This document shows positions 5,478 through 12,062 of a stretch of DNA of 16,738 bases, piece after piece. Position 1 is the first letter of the stretch, and the number at the start of each line of letters is the position of its first letter. The position numbers and the translations under genes are program-made. The stretch comes from Dehalococcoidia bacterium UBA3254. GTDB lineage: Bacteria; Chloroflexota; Dehalococcoidia; Dehalococcoidales; UBA3254. A model generated the notes under the pieces. The model searched no databases. It was given only the letters and a program-made list of their open reading frames with translations, and was not told where the DNA came from. Location: assembly GCA_002362735.1 (NCBI GenBank), contig DEUU01000130.1, positions 1 through 16,738 of the forward strand, read 5' to 3'.

Positions 5478-6497
5478 ATGATCAACGGGAAGACGTTTCA
5501 ATTTCTGGATTCTCCAGAACCGGACCGACTGGTTAAGGCGGTCAACCATTGGCAGCGGCCGGCCATGCCTGAAAGACTGAATGCATTGATAGAAAATGCT
5601 GAGGAAAAAGATTTTTGGAATCGGTGTCGACAGTTGAAAGGCAAGCTGAAAGACGTAATTAACGTTCGTGCCCGAAGCAGGTTTGAAAAATTGCTGGTTG
5701 ACTGGATTTATGTGTTGATCCGATTGAATATTAAGCGAGGCCGCATTTACAAATTAACAGAAGTGCTGGATAACGGAAAGGCAGATTGTCTTGGGTACGC
5801 CAAGCTTTTTACAGTGCTGGGAAGATGTTGCGGTCTTGATCTGGGTGTAGTTGAAGTAATCACGGATATTCGAGGAATGAATGTGCCCCATACCGTCACC
5901 CTGGTCAGATTGGCTGGGGGAAGCAGACAGATTGTCGATTTCTGGTATGGATCGACGAACATTCATCATCAAAGGTTGGGGATGAATGTAAAAAGGGGAA
6001 ATAAATGGCAGATTGAGGACATAGATTATGAATCTATTAGAGAAGCAGAGGACATCAGTTATTTGCCTGACTACGCTGTAAATGCCATCACTCTGTATAT
6101 CGAAGGCAATCGATCTCTTAAGGCAGGCGATTATGCCGGAGCTCTGAAACAATACACCCGGGCAATCCAGATATATCCGGTAAACGCCCGCGTTTTTTAT
6201 AATCGGGCAATTGCTTATGAACACCTGGGATATCCGGAAAAAGCTCGAGAGGACTACGCTCGGGCTCTGCTGGATGAATCCTCAACTTCGCGGACTCTGG
6301 CGACTCAGCCGGAAGACATCGTAGATTTGATACGTTTAGATGAGGAGAAGGTCCCCGAACTCGGCCAGCAGATATTTTTACTCCATCATGGTTTCGTCAC
6401 CGGAAGAAAATTGGCTCCTTCAAAAATAGCCAGGAGACTAAAGTTAACTCCTGAAAAAATAAAAGATATTCTTGACTCAATCAGCAAATTGAGATAA
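5478..6497 (+). CDS. Transglutaminase-like/TPR protein with a sigma-4-like C terminus
   Basis: The 339-residue protein has three parts. Residues about 30-160 look like a transglutaminase-like cysteine peptidase core with a Cys-His-Asp triad: C104 in GKADCLGYAKLF, H138 in PHTVTLVRL and D154 in IVDFWYGST. Residues about 198-268 form roughly two TPR repeats (GDYAGALKQYTRAIQIYP, YNRAIAYEHLGYPEKA). Residues about 293-339 resemble sigma-70 region 4.2: GQQIFLLHHGFVTGRKL, then SKIARRLKLTPEKIKDIL and the ending KLR. There is no signal peptide, so it is probably cytoplasmic. GAGGA (5468-5472) lies 5 bases before the ATG at 5478; in-frame ATGs at 5409 and 5466 are alternatives, and the first would translate through the palindrome at 5439-5461. 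The exact role is unknown. The sigma-like part is my reading from pattern and is the least certain. Confidence 0.75.
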   Translation: MINGKTFQFLDSPEPDRLVKAVNHWQRPAMPERLNALIENAEEKDFWNRCRQLKGKLKDVINVRARSRFEKLLVDWIYVLIRLNIKRGRIYKLTEVLDNGKADCLGYAKLFTVLGRCCGLDLGVVEVITDIRGMNVPHTVTLVRLAGGSRQIVDFWYGSTNIHHQRLGMNVKRGNKWQIEDIDYESIREAEDISYLPDYAVNAITLYIEGNRSLKAGDYAGALKQYTRAIQIYPVNARVFYNRAIAYEHLGYPEKAREDYARALLDESSTSRTLATQPEDIVDLIRLDEEKVPELGQQIFLLHHGFVTGRKLAPSKIARRLKLTPEKIKDILDSISKLR

Positions 6498-6517
6498 GGC
6501 CCAAATAGTTATACAAT
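6489..6517 (+). promoter_or_regulatory. Promoter for the RecB-like nuclease gene
   Basis: TTGAGA (6489-6494), 17 bases, TACAAT (6512-6517). The -35 overlaps the last codons of the preceding gene. The predicted start near 6524 leaves about 26 nt before the ATG at 6550, so this gene can be expressed apart from the upstream one. Confidence 0.6.
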
Positions 6518-6549
6518 ACCTATCTAAAGATAATCGAAGGGAGTAAGCT

Positions 6550-7695
6550 ATGAGGCCGTTAAGCTATTCTCAGATTTCCCGCTACCTGACCTGTCCTCTG
6601 TGGTATAAACTCCAATATATTGATAGATTAAAACCAAAAGAAAGATTTTATTTGAGTTTTGGTGATATTATCCACCAGTGTGCAGAATATTTTTTTAAAG
6701 TTCCCGTACCTCCGCCTCCAACACTGGAAAGGATTTTTCAATTCTACGAGAGAAACTGGATATCAGACGGTTATGAAAATCCAGAACAAGAGCAGCAGTA
6801 CAAGGACTACGGTAAAAAATTATTGACGGATTTTTGGAAAATCCACTCGGAAGGTTTCCGGATGCCTTTGGCGGTAGAGCATAAATTTAGTGTGAATATC
6901 AATGGCGTCGTCCTGGGTGGGAAAATCGATCGCGTGGATAAACTGGATAACGGGGTCTCGATCATAGACTATAAGACCAGCCAGAATCTTTTTACCGCGG
7001 ACCAGTTGGACCATGACCTTCAGTTGACCTTTTATCAACTGGCCGTCGAAACAATGTGGAAATTGCCCGTCAAAAAGCTGACTCTATATCATCTCCGGAG
7101 TAATACTCCTTGCAGTTGTGATGGCCGGAAACCAGAAACTCTGGAAGAAGCCCGCCAGATTGTGTTAAAGGTAGCCGAAGGCATCAACCGGGAGGTATTT
7201 CCAGCTACGGAAAATTCTCTTTGCGACTACTGCGATTTCCCTGAGCATTGCCCTTACCGAAAGCATCGATACGTTCAGAATGAACCGGTCCAGACAGCGC
7301 CTGAAGGAATTTTAACCGGAAAAAGCGCCAGCGAAGCGGTGGAACAGTACGCAGCTTTGCAGGATCAGAAAAAAGAAATAGAGGCTCAACTGGACGCATT
7401 AAGGCAAATAATTTGGCAATATTGTGAGCACAACGGATATCAGCGCCTTTATGGACAGAGCTGTTCTTTAAATTATAAGAATATAGAGCGGACCGGGTTC
7501 GCCGAAGAAAAGGTTAAAGCACTTCTGGAACCGGCCGGCCTCTGGCCGAGGGTGCTTAAATTCGATTCTTCGCTGGTAAAAGATATGATCGAAGCCGGTT
7601 ATTTGAATGCGGATTTACGGCACAAGCTTGAAGCGTTGAGAGAAATCACTTCTTCATATCCGATGCTTTCCGTGAAAAAACTTAAAGAAGAATAA
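6550..7695 (+). CDS. Stand-alone RecB/Cas4-type PD-(D/E)XK nuclease with Fe-S cluster motif
   Basis: The 381-residue protein has the PD-(D/E)XK core of the RecB/AddB/Cas4 group: LSYSQISRYLTCP opening, H42 (GDIIHQ), E110 (EHKF), D127 (GKIDRVD), D140-Y-K142 (IIDYKTS) and Q158-x3-Y162 (QLTFYQL). Cys C15, C225, C228 and C234 match the four-Cys Fe-S layout of Cas4/AddB, with one Cys N-terminal and CxxCx5C after the nuclease domain. No helicase motif is present. Residues about 255-381 are extra: a helical, probably coiled-coil stretch (265-285) and an unrecognised tail. GGGAG sits before the ATG at 6550, and a separate promoter lies at 6489-6517. No cas genes or CRISPR repeats are in the window, so a CRISPR role is not supported; DNA repair or recombination is likelier. 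Confidence 0.85.
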   Translation: MRPLSYSQISRYLTCPLWYKLQYIDRLKPKERFYLSFGDIIHQCAEYFFKVPVPPPPTLERIFQFYERNWISDGYENPEQEQQYKDYGKKLLTDFWKIHSEGFRMPLAVEHKFSVNINGVVLGGKIDRVDKLDNGVSIIDYKTSQNLFTADQLDHDLQLTFYQLAVETMWKLPVKKLTLYHLRSNTPCSCDGRKPETLEEARQIVLKVAEGINREVFPATENSLCDYCDFPEHCPYRKHRYVQNEPVQTAPEGILTGKSASEAVEQYAALQDQKKEIEAQLDALRQIIWQYCEHNGYQRLYGQSCSLNYKNIERTGFAEEKVKALLEPAGLWPRVLKFDSSLVKDMIEAGYLNADLRHKLEALREITSSYPMLSVKKLKEE

Positions 7696-7744
7696 CAAGG
7701 GTATCATTGGAGAAATCATCCTGACGAAATAATTCTTAAAGCAA

Positions 7745-8038
7745 ATGAATAAACAATTTCACGTCTATATTATGACCAATAAGTATAATACTGTTCTCTA
7801 TACTGGAGTAACCAACAATCTCCAAATAAGAGTATTTGAACACAACAACAAGATAGTTCCAGGTTTTACGAATTTCTATAATATTAATAAACTTGTTTAT
7901 TATGAAGTGGCCGAAGATTCTTATTATGCTATTAGCCGAGAAAAACAGATCAAAGGTGGTTCAAGACAGAAGAAATTGGATTTAATTCAGGGGATGAATC
8001 CGGATTGGAAAGACCTGTATGAAGATATTTGTAGCTAA
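7745..8038 (+). CDS. Small GIY-YIG nuclease-domain protein
   Basis: The 97-residue protein is a single GIY-YIG domain, as in UvrC and homing endonucleases. The GIY position is V7-Y8-I9 (HVYIM) and the YIG position Y19-T20-G21 (LYTGVTNNL). The catalytic Arg is R29 (IRVFEH), followed by H33, and the metal-binding Glu is E66 in REKQIK. The end MNPDWKDLYEDI is typical of the small bacterial subfamily. All expected active-site residues are present, so it is probably active. There is no clear ribosome site before the ATG at 7745. It follows the RecB-like gene by 49 bases, and a REP-like palindromic cluster starts directly after its stop. The biological role of this subfamily is not established; the repeat association is discussed as a finding. 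Confidence 0.88.
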   Translation: MNKQFHVYIMTNKYNTVLYTGVTNNLQIRVFEHNNKIVPGFTNFYNINKLVYYEVAEDSYYAISREKQIKGGSRQKKLDLIQGMNPDWKDLYEDICS

Positions 8039-8045
8039 AATAGTC

Positions 8046-8190
8046 TTGCCTTTGCGAGGAGCGTAGCGACGAAGCCATCTCCCTGCGTAGATTTAAAATA
8101 AGCTCAGGAATTGCTTCGGAAGGAGTTGAGATCCCCGCAAAGACAGGAAAAACGCTCCTCGCAAAGACAGAGAAAATGTTCCTTGCAAGA
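8046..8190. repeat. REP-like palindromic repeat cluster ('CEERSDEAI' type)
   Basis: TTTGCGAGGAGCG (8051-8063) is repeated exactly inverted at 8153-8165. Read from 8053, the first unit translates as CEERSDEAIS, the signature of a common intergenic repeat family often misannotated as short proteins (from memory). A diverged inverted unit spans about 8107-8146 (GCTTCGG and CCCCGCAAAGAC ends). The right side also shows a 24-bp tandem repeat, with copies at 8133-8156 and 8157-8180 and a partial at 8181-8190. It fills the interval between the GIY-YIG gene and surE. Confidence 0.8.
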
Positions 8191-8196
8191 TAATAA

Positions 8197-8982
8197 TCAA
8201 TTACTCTTAAACTCTTCCAGCAATCCCGAAGTCAAATTTTGCAGAAAAGCCTGAGGAATGCGGTCGTTCAAAAAGAGATGCAGCGGCGTAATGGAGATAT
8301 TTCCTTGACTTGTTGCCCAAATATCACTGCGCTTGTCCACCTGGTGGTTGACTGACTCCCTCAAAAGCATATAATAAGCCCGTTTTCCATCGTGACCCTC
8401 TTCAACCGTATTAACATGGCTTTTATGCGCCAGGCTGGTTATTTTGATTCCTTTAACCTCGTTTAGAGGCAAATTGGGCATGTTCACGTTAAGGAAGAGG
8501 CCGGGAGGAATCGGACTTTTTTCAAGGCGTTTCGTTAATAAAGCTGTGAATGTAGCTACTCCCTTGAGATAAGGCTCTTTCCAGTTTTCATTATCGCAGG
8601 ATACAGCAAAGGCGGGAAATCCTCGCAAATATGCGGCCAGAGCGGCACCCACTGTCCCGGAAATCAAAACATCTTCTCCCATGTTGGAACCCTGATTGAT
8701 TCCGGAAATTACCAGGTCAACTTTTTCAGAAATTACTTTTCCCAGACCCACAATAACACTATCGGAGGGAGTTCCTTCCACTGAGTAAGCCTCTATGCCG
8801 CGGTGGAGAGGAATGATCTTCTGAACCCTGAGGGGTTTTCTTAAACTGACCGCCGTGCCCACCGCACTTTGCTCACGGTCCGGAGCCACAATAATAACCT
8901 CGGCGATTTTACTTAACTCTTGGGCGAGTATCCAGATGCCCTCGGCGTAGATGCCGTCGTCATTCGAAACTAAAATTCTCAT
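8197..8982 (-). CDS. surE: 5'/3'-nucleotidase SurE
   Basis: SurE is a metal-dependent phosphatase that removes phosphate from nucleoside 5'- and 3'-monophosphates, linked to stress and stationary-phase survival. The 261 residues carry the family motifs: SNDDG with D8-D9 metal ligands, APDREQSAVG with S39, and SGINQGSN with N96, which together form the active site, then SGTVGAA (108-114). Length is usual. AGAAGG lies 9 bases before the ATG at 8982. It is transcribed away from the epimerase gene, from a possible promoter at 9003-9032. Its end abuts the repeat cluster. There is no pcm partner gene here. Confidence 0.95.
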   Translation of the reverse strand: MRILVSNDDGIYAEGIWILAQELSKIAEVIIVAPDREQSAVGTAVSLRKPLRVQKIIPLHRGIEAYSVEGTPSDSVIVGLGKVISEKVDLVISGINQGSNMGEDVLISGTVGAALAAYLRGFPAFAVSCDNENWKEPYLKGVATFTALLTKRLEKSPIPPGLFLNVNMPNLPLNEVKGIKITSLAHKSHVNTVEEGHDGKRAYYMLLRESVNHQVDKRSDIWATSQGNISITPLHLFLNDRIPQAFLQNLTSGLLEEFKSN

Positions 8983-9002
8983 TATTAATTACCTTCTAAT
9001 CT

Positions 9003-9032
9003 AGTTTAACATGCGAGATTTAGCGACGACAA
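9003..9032 (-). promoter_or_regulatory. Possible surE promoter
   Basis: On the minus strand, TTGTCG (9032-9027), 18 bases, TAAACT (9008-9003), with TG one base before the -10. A moderate match judged by eye; it would give a leader of about 15-20 nt before surE. Confidence 0.4.
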
Positions 9033-9077
9033 ACATGGTCAAAAAGGAAGCCTTACGAGACGGTGGCTTACAGGTAT

Positions 9078-9106
9078 TTGACAGCCATTAAAAGCACTTA
9101 TAGAAT
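9078..9106 (+). promoter_or_regulatory. Strong sigma-70-type promoter for the epimerase-carboxyltransferase leader
   Basis: A perfect TTGACA (9078-9083), 17 bases, then TAGAAT (9101-9106, 5 of 6). The predicted start is near 9113, about 195 nt before the epimerase ATG, so the message begins with a long leader. Confidence 0.7.
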
Positions 9107-9112
9107 GAGCAT

Positions 9113-9307
9113 TAACGAAGATTTCTATTTGGGGAAAACGGGCAGCCTGCCGTTGTAAATTCGGCAGGGGCTCTCTTTTGATCGGCGTGATGCAGGTTTA
9201 AACATCGGCGGTGTCGAGGGTATGAGCACCGCCGAGTTTTATATCCCGGATAATGTTAATTGAGGAGATGCCTGTGATATTATATGGAATAAGGTCAGGA
9301 GGTTAAA
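9113..9307 (+). ncRNA. Structured 5' leader with candidate attenuator
   Basis: This is most of a 325-base gene-free stretch (8983-9307). Hairpin T pairs CCTGCCG (9146-9152) with CGGCAGG (9162-9168), extendable to 9144/9172 with a bulge, and is followed by CTCTCTTTTG, as in a terminator. A second, mutually exclusive hairpin pairs AACGG(G)CA (9137-9144) with TGCCGTT (9148-9154), using the same 9148-9152 strand. Further on, CGGCGGTG (9206-9213) pairs perfectly with CACCGCCG (9227-9234), followed by AGTTTTAT. ATCGGCG occurs twice (9181, 9204). I recognise no known riboswitch consensus, and the cobalamin box is not seen. It could instead be a small RNA ending near 9180. Confidence 0.5.
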
Positions 9308-9709
9308 ATGAAAGTTGAACAGGTAGAGCATATTGGGATCACCGTAAAAAACCTGGATGAGACATTGAAATTTTATACTGGAGTGCTGGGGATTAATTCG
9401 AAGGATATAGATGCTATGGAAATCCCCGGAATGGCAAAGATTGCTACGATACGTACCAAAGGCAGTAAAATTGAGCTAATACAATTTTTGAGTTCCCAGG
9501 ACCTGCTCTTTAAATATGCCGACAAACAGGCGGATAATATCCATCACTACGCTATTAATGTAGACAATATCCTTGAAGCTTTGAATGCCGTAAAGAAGGA
9601 AGGCGGAACTTTAATTCACGAGAAACCGGTAGTGCTGCCTACTGGCCGCCAATTTGCCTATGTTATTCCCAAGGACAGCAAGGTGTTGATCGAATTCATG
9701 GAGGACTAA
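9308..9709 (+). CDS. VOC-family methylmalonyl-CoA epimerase-like protein
   Basis: Methylmalonyl-CoA epimerase interconverts the (2R) and (2S) forms of methylmalonyl-CoA, linking propionyl-CoA carboxylation to the B12-dependent mutase. The 133-residue single-unit VOC (glyoxalase) protein has likely metal ligands H8 (VEHIGITV), Q59 or E56 (IELIQF), H80 (IHHYAINV) and E129 (LIEFMED). The order and spacing fit the epimerase group, and the length is close to the usual one. AGGAGG (9297-9302) precedes the ATG by 5 bases. The next gene encodes an acyl-CoA carboxyltransferase and starts directly after this stop, which supports the assignment. Another VOC enzyme acting on a CoA substrate remains possible because no mutase gene is in the window. 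Confidence 0.82.
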   Translation: MKVEQVEHIGITVKNLDETLKFYTGVLGINSKDIDAMEIPGMAKIATIRTKGSKIELIQFLSSQDLLFKYADKQADNIHHYAINVDNILEALNAVKKEGGTLIHEKPVVLPTGRQFAYVIPKDSKVLIEFMED

Positions 9710-11281
9710 GTGGACGAAGAACAACTGAAAAAGCAAGCTCAGTTAGCCAATCTGGAAGCACGGCGGCAGAAAATCCGTGAGATGGGCGGTCCTGACCGTG
9801 TTGCCAGCCAGAGAAAAAAGAATAAACTCACAGCTCGTGAACGGATAGATCTGTTAATGGATAAAGGGACATTCCATGAATTATGGGCTTTCGGCGCCAG
9901 CCGAGGCTCCTGCCGTCCGGAAGAAGCACCCGCCGATGCTGTTGTAACCGGATATGGGCAAATCAATGGAAGGACCGTTTACGTTTATTCCCAGGATTTC
10001 ACTACCCAGGGTGGAACCCTGGCTGAGATCCATGCGGAGAAAATTTGTATGTGTCTGGATGAGGCGATGAAAATCGGCTGTCCGGTGATCGGCATCAACG
10101 ATTCGGGCGGTGCCAGGATCCAGGATGGAGTTGATGCTTTGGCTGGTTTTGGCGATATATTTTACCGTAACACGCTGGCTTCCGGAGTGATTCCTCAGAT
10201 TTGCGCCATCGTGGGGCCTTGTGCCGGGGGGGCAGTCTATTCTCCGGCCTTGATGGACTTTGTTTTTATGGTAAAGGGCTCCAGTTATGCTTTTATCACC
10301 GGTCCCAGAGTAGTTCGGGCGGTATTAAGCCAGGAAGTAACCGAGGATGAATTGGGCGGTGCTAACGCCGTTCAGCGAAAGGCCGGTGTCTGTTGCCGTT
10401 CAGAAAACAATGAGCAGGAATGTATCTCCAATATTAAAGAACTCCTGAGCTATTTGCCCCAGAGCAACCGGGAAAAACCGCTCCGGGTAGATTGGGGAGA
10501 TAAAGCTGACCGGTTGGATGCAGAATTATTTGATATCGTTCCGTCCAGCCCGGAGAAGCCTTATGATATGCATAAAATTATCGAACGGGTTTTCGATCAG
10601 AAATCGGACGGAACCAAAAATTATTTCGAGTTATTTCCAAATTGGGCTAACAATATTATTACCTGTTTTTCGCGGTTAAATGGTCACAGCGTCGGGATTA
10701 TTGCCAATCAGCCGAATTCCAGGGCGGGTTGTCTGGATATCGATTCCAGCGATAAAGCCTCCCGGTTCATTCGTTTTTGCGATGCCTTCAACATCCCGCT
10801 AGTCACCATCGTAGATGTTCCTGGATATCTGCCGGGGACCGCCCAGGAATGGGGGGGTATTATTCGTCATGGGGCGAAAATGCTCTTTGCCTATTCCGAA
10901 GCTACTGTGCCTAAACTGACCGTGGTTATTCGCAAGGCTTACGGTGGGGCTTTCATCGGAATGTGCAGCCGCGGGCTGGGAGCAGATGTGGTGATGGCCT
11001 GGCCTAACAGTGAACTGGCAGTCATGGGTCCTGAAGGGGCTGCCCCTATTATTTATCATCGGGAACTGGAAAAAGCTGCGGATCCGCAGGCTCTGCTGAA
11101 AGAAAAAGTTGCGGATTATCGGAAGCAGTTTGCTAACCCCTATTTAGCCGCCACACACCTGCATGTAGATGATGTGATCAACCCGGCTGATACCCGGACG
11201 CGTCTGATTTCTGCTTTGGAAGCCCATATTGGAAAAGTGGAAGCTCGACCGCAGAAAAAGCACGGCATTATACCTTCGTAA
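9710..11281 (+). CDS. Acyl-CoA carboxyltransferase, methylmalonyl-CoA decarboxylase/12S-like subunit
   Basis: This is a biotin-dependent carboxyltransferase of the AccD/PccB/MmdA family, moving carboxyl between biotin and an acyl-CoA in the cytoplasm. The 523 residues hold both crotonase-like halves: GINDSGGARIQDGVDALAGF (about 128-147) with the oxyanion segment VGPCAGGAVYSPA (168-180), and DVPGYLPGTAQEWGGIIRHG (369-388) with RKAYGGAFIGMCSRGLGAD (408-426). The end KKHGIIPS is a family variant. At the residue aligned with Asp422 of Streptomyces PccB it has I416, and MCSRGLGADVV resembles transcarboxylase 12S and MmdA proteins more than PccB. The GTG start at 9710 follows the epimerase TAA directly, with GGAGG (9700-9704) inside the epimerase end, so translation is coupled. 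No biotin carboxylase, biotin carrier or sodium-pump subunit is adjacent. Confidence 0.88.
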   Translation: MDEEQLKKQAQLANLEARRQKIREMGGPDRVASQRKKNKLTARERIDLLMDKGTFHELWAFGASRGSCRPEEAPADAVVTGYGQINGRTVYVYSQDFTTQGGTLAEIHAEKICMCLDEAMKIGCPVIGINDSGGARIQDGVDALAGFGDIFYRNTLASGVIPQICAIVGPCAGGAVYSPALMDFVFMVKGSSYAFITGPRVVRAVLSQEVTEDELGGANAVQRKAGVCCRSENNEQECISNIKELLSYLPQSNREKPLRVDWGDKADRLDAELFDIVPSSPEKPYDMHKIIERVFDQKSDGTKNYFELFPNWANNIITCFSRLNGHSVGIIANQPNSRAGCLDIDSSDKASRFIRFCDAFNIPLVTIVDVPGYLPGTAQEWGGIIRHGAKMLFAYSEATVPKLTVVIRKAYGGAFIGMCSRGLGADVVMAWPNSELAVMGPEGAAPIIYHRELEKAADPQALLKEKVADYRKQFANPYLAATHLHVDDVINPADTRTRLISALEAHIGKVEARPQKKHGIIPS

Positions 11282-11302
11282 TATCTTCCTGGAAACAGTC
11301 TT

Positions 11303-11338
11303 TCTAATTGACCTCTTATTTTTAAGAGGTCAATTAGA
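11303..11338. terminator. Hairpin between convergent genes
   Basis: A perfect 15-bp stem (arms 11303-11317 and 11324-11338, core TAATTGACCTCTT) with an ATTTTT loop. It lies 22 bases after the carboxyltransferase stop and overlaps the last codons of the metallo-hydrolase gene on the other strand. The flanking T-tract is poor on both sides, so termination is likely but not certain. Confidence 0.65.
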
Positions 11339-12019
11339 TTTATCAATTTCTTTAATGAAACTTTCCATCGGAAAAGGCTTCCCATGTCCTGGATATACTG
11401 TATTAATTTTAAGATTTCTTAATTTTTCGATGCTGGTATTGGCGGCAACCGGATCAGCAGTAATGTAATTGAGGCCCGGTTTGTCTCCGTTAATCACAAA
11501 ATCTCCGCAAAAAAGGTTTCCATCGGCCGTCAGAATACCGATTGAGCCGCTGGAATGTCCGGGAAGGTAAAGAATTTTTGCCTCGATTCCATACGCGGAG
11601 AGGTCGTATCCATCGCCGATAAAAAGATCGGGTTTAAATCTCTCGAATTTTCCAAACCTCATAAAAGGGAGAATTACCTTTAGCATAATTCTGGAAATGG
11701 TTTTAGAGAATAAAGGCCGGTTATTTCGGCTCAGGACCATGTCCCCTTTTTCGACTACGGCTGATTCATCCTGGTGCATCGCTATTTTTGTGCGGTAATT
11801 CTTTCTGAGAAAAGCCGCATTTCCGGCATGGTCATAGTCTCCGTGTGTCAGGATGATAAGTTTAAGGCTGCCAGGCTTGCACCCCGTTGCTTCGAGTTCT
11901 CTAAGTAGTGCGGAGCGCTTTCGGCGAATTCCGGTATCCACCATGATCCAACCGGTATCATTTTGTATCAAATAGCTGTTTACAACGCCAAAGTCAATAA
12001 TTTTAATATCTTGCAGCAT
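11330..12019 (-). CDS. Metallo-beta-lactamase-fold hydrolase
   Basis: A 229-residue MBL-fold protein, probably a cytoplasmic metal-dependent hydrolase of glyoxalase II/lactonase type; substrate unknown. Metal motifs are H59-G-D61-Y-D63-H64 in LTHGDYDHAGN, H155 (LPGHSSGS), D173 (CGDFVI) and H212 (YPGHGKPF). In the usual HxHxDH motif the second residue is His; here it is Asp61, as in a subset of MBL proteins, which may change the first metal site. The N-terminal VNSYLIQNDTGWIMVDTG is typical. GAGAG precedes the ATG at 12019, and an extended -10 lies at 12063-12071. Its last codons overlap the convergent hairpin. Confidence 0.88.
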   Translation of the reverse strand: MLQDIKIIDFGVVNSYLIQNDTGWIMVDTGIRRKRSALLRELEATGCKPGSLKLIILTHGDYDHAGNAAFLRKNYRTKIAMHQDESAVVEKGDMVLSRNNRPLFSKTISRIMLKVILPFMRFGKFERFKPDLFIGDGYDLSAYGIEAKILYLPGHSSGSIGILTADGNLFCGDFVINGDKPGLNYITADPVAANTSIEKLRNLKINTVYPGHGKPFPMESFIKEIDKSN

Positions 12020-12062
12020 GGGCTTCTCTCAGTGGGTAAATACAGGCATCACCCTTAATTAG

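Noticed and set aside
5754..6224. 156-codon minus-strand reading frame opposite the transglutaminase-like gene
   Set aside because: The plus frame carries the catalytic triad and TPR motifs; the minus frame shows nothing recognisable.
6550..7695. Cas4 of a CRISPR system
   Set aside because: The fold is Cas4-like, but no cas1, cas2 or repeats are present, and the protein is about twice the length of Cas4.
8046..8190. CRISPR array
   Set aside because: Repeat units are inverted, imperfect and lack regular unique spacers. The pattern fits a REP-like palindromic cluster.
9113..9307. Cobalamin riboswitch, considered because of the methylmalonyl-CoA link
   Set aside because: I could not find the conserved B12-box or its surrounding core; the hairpins do not match that architecture.
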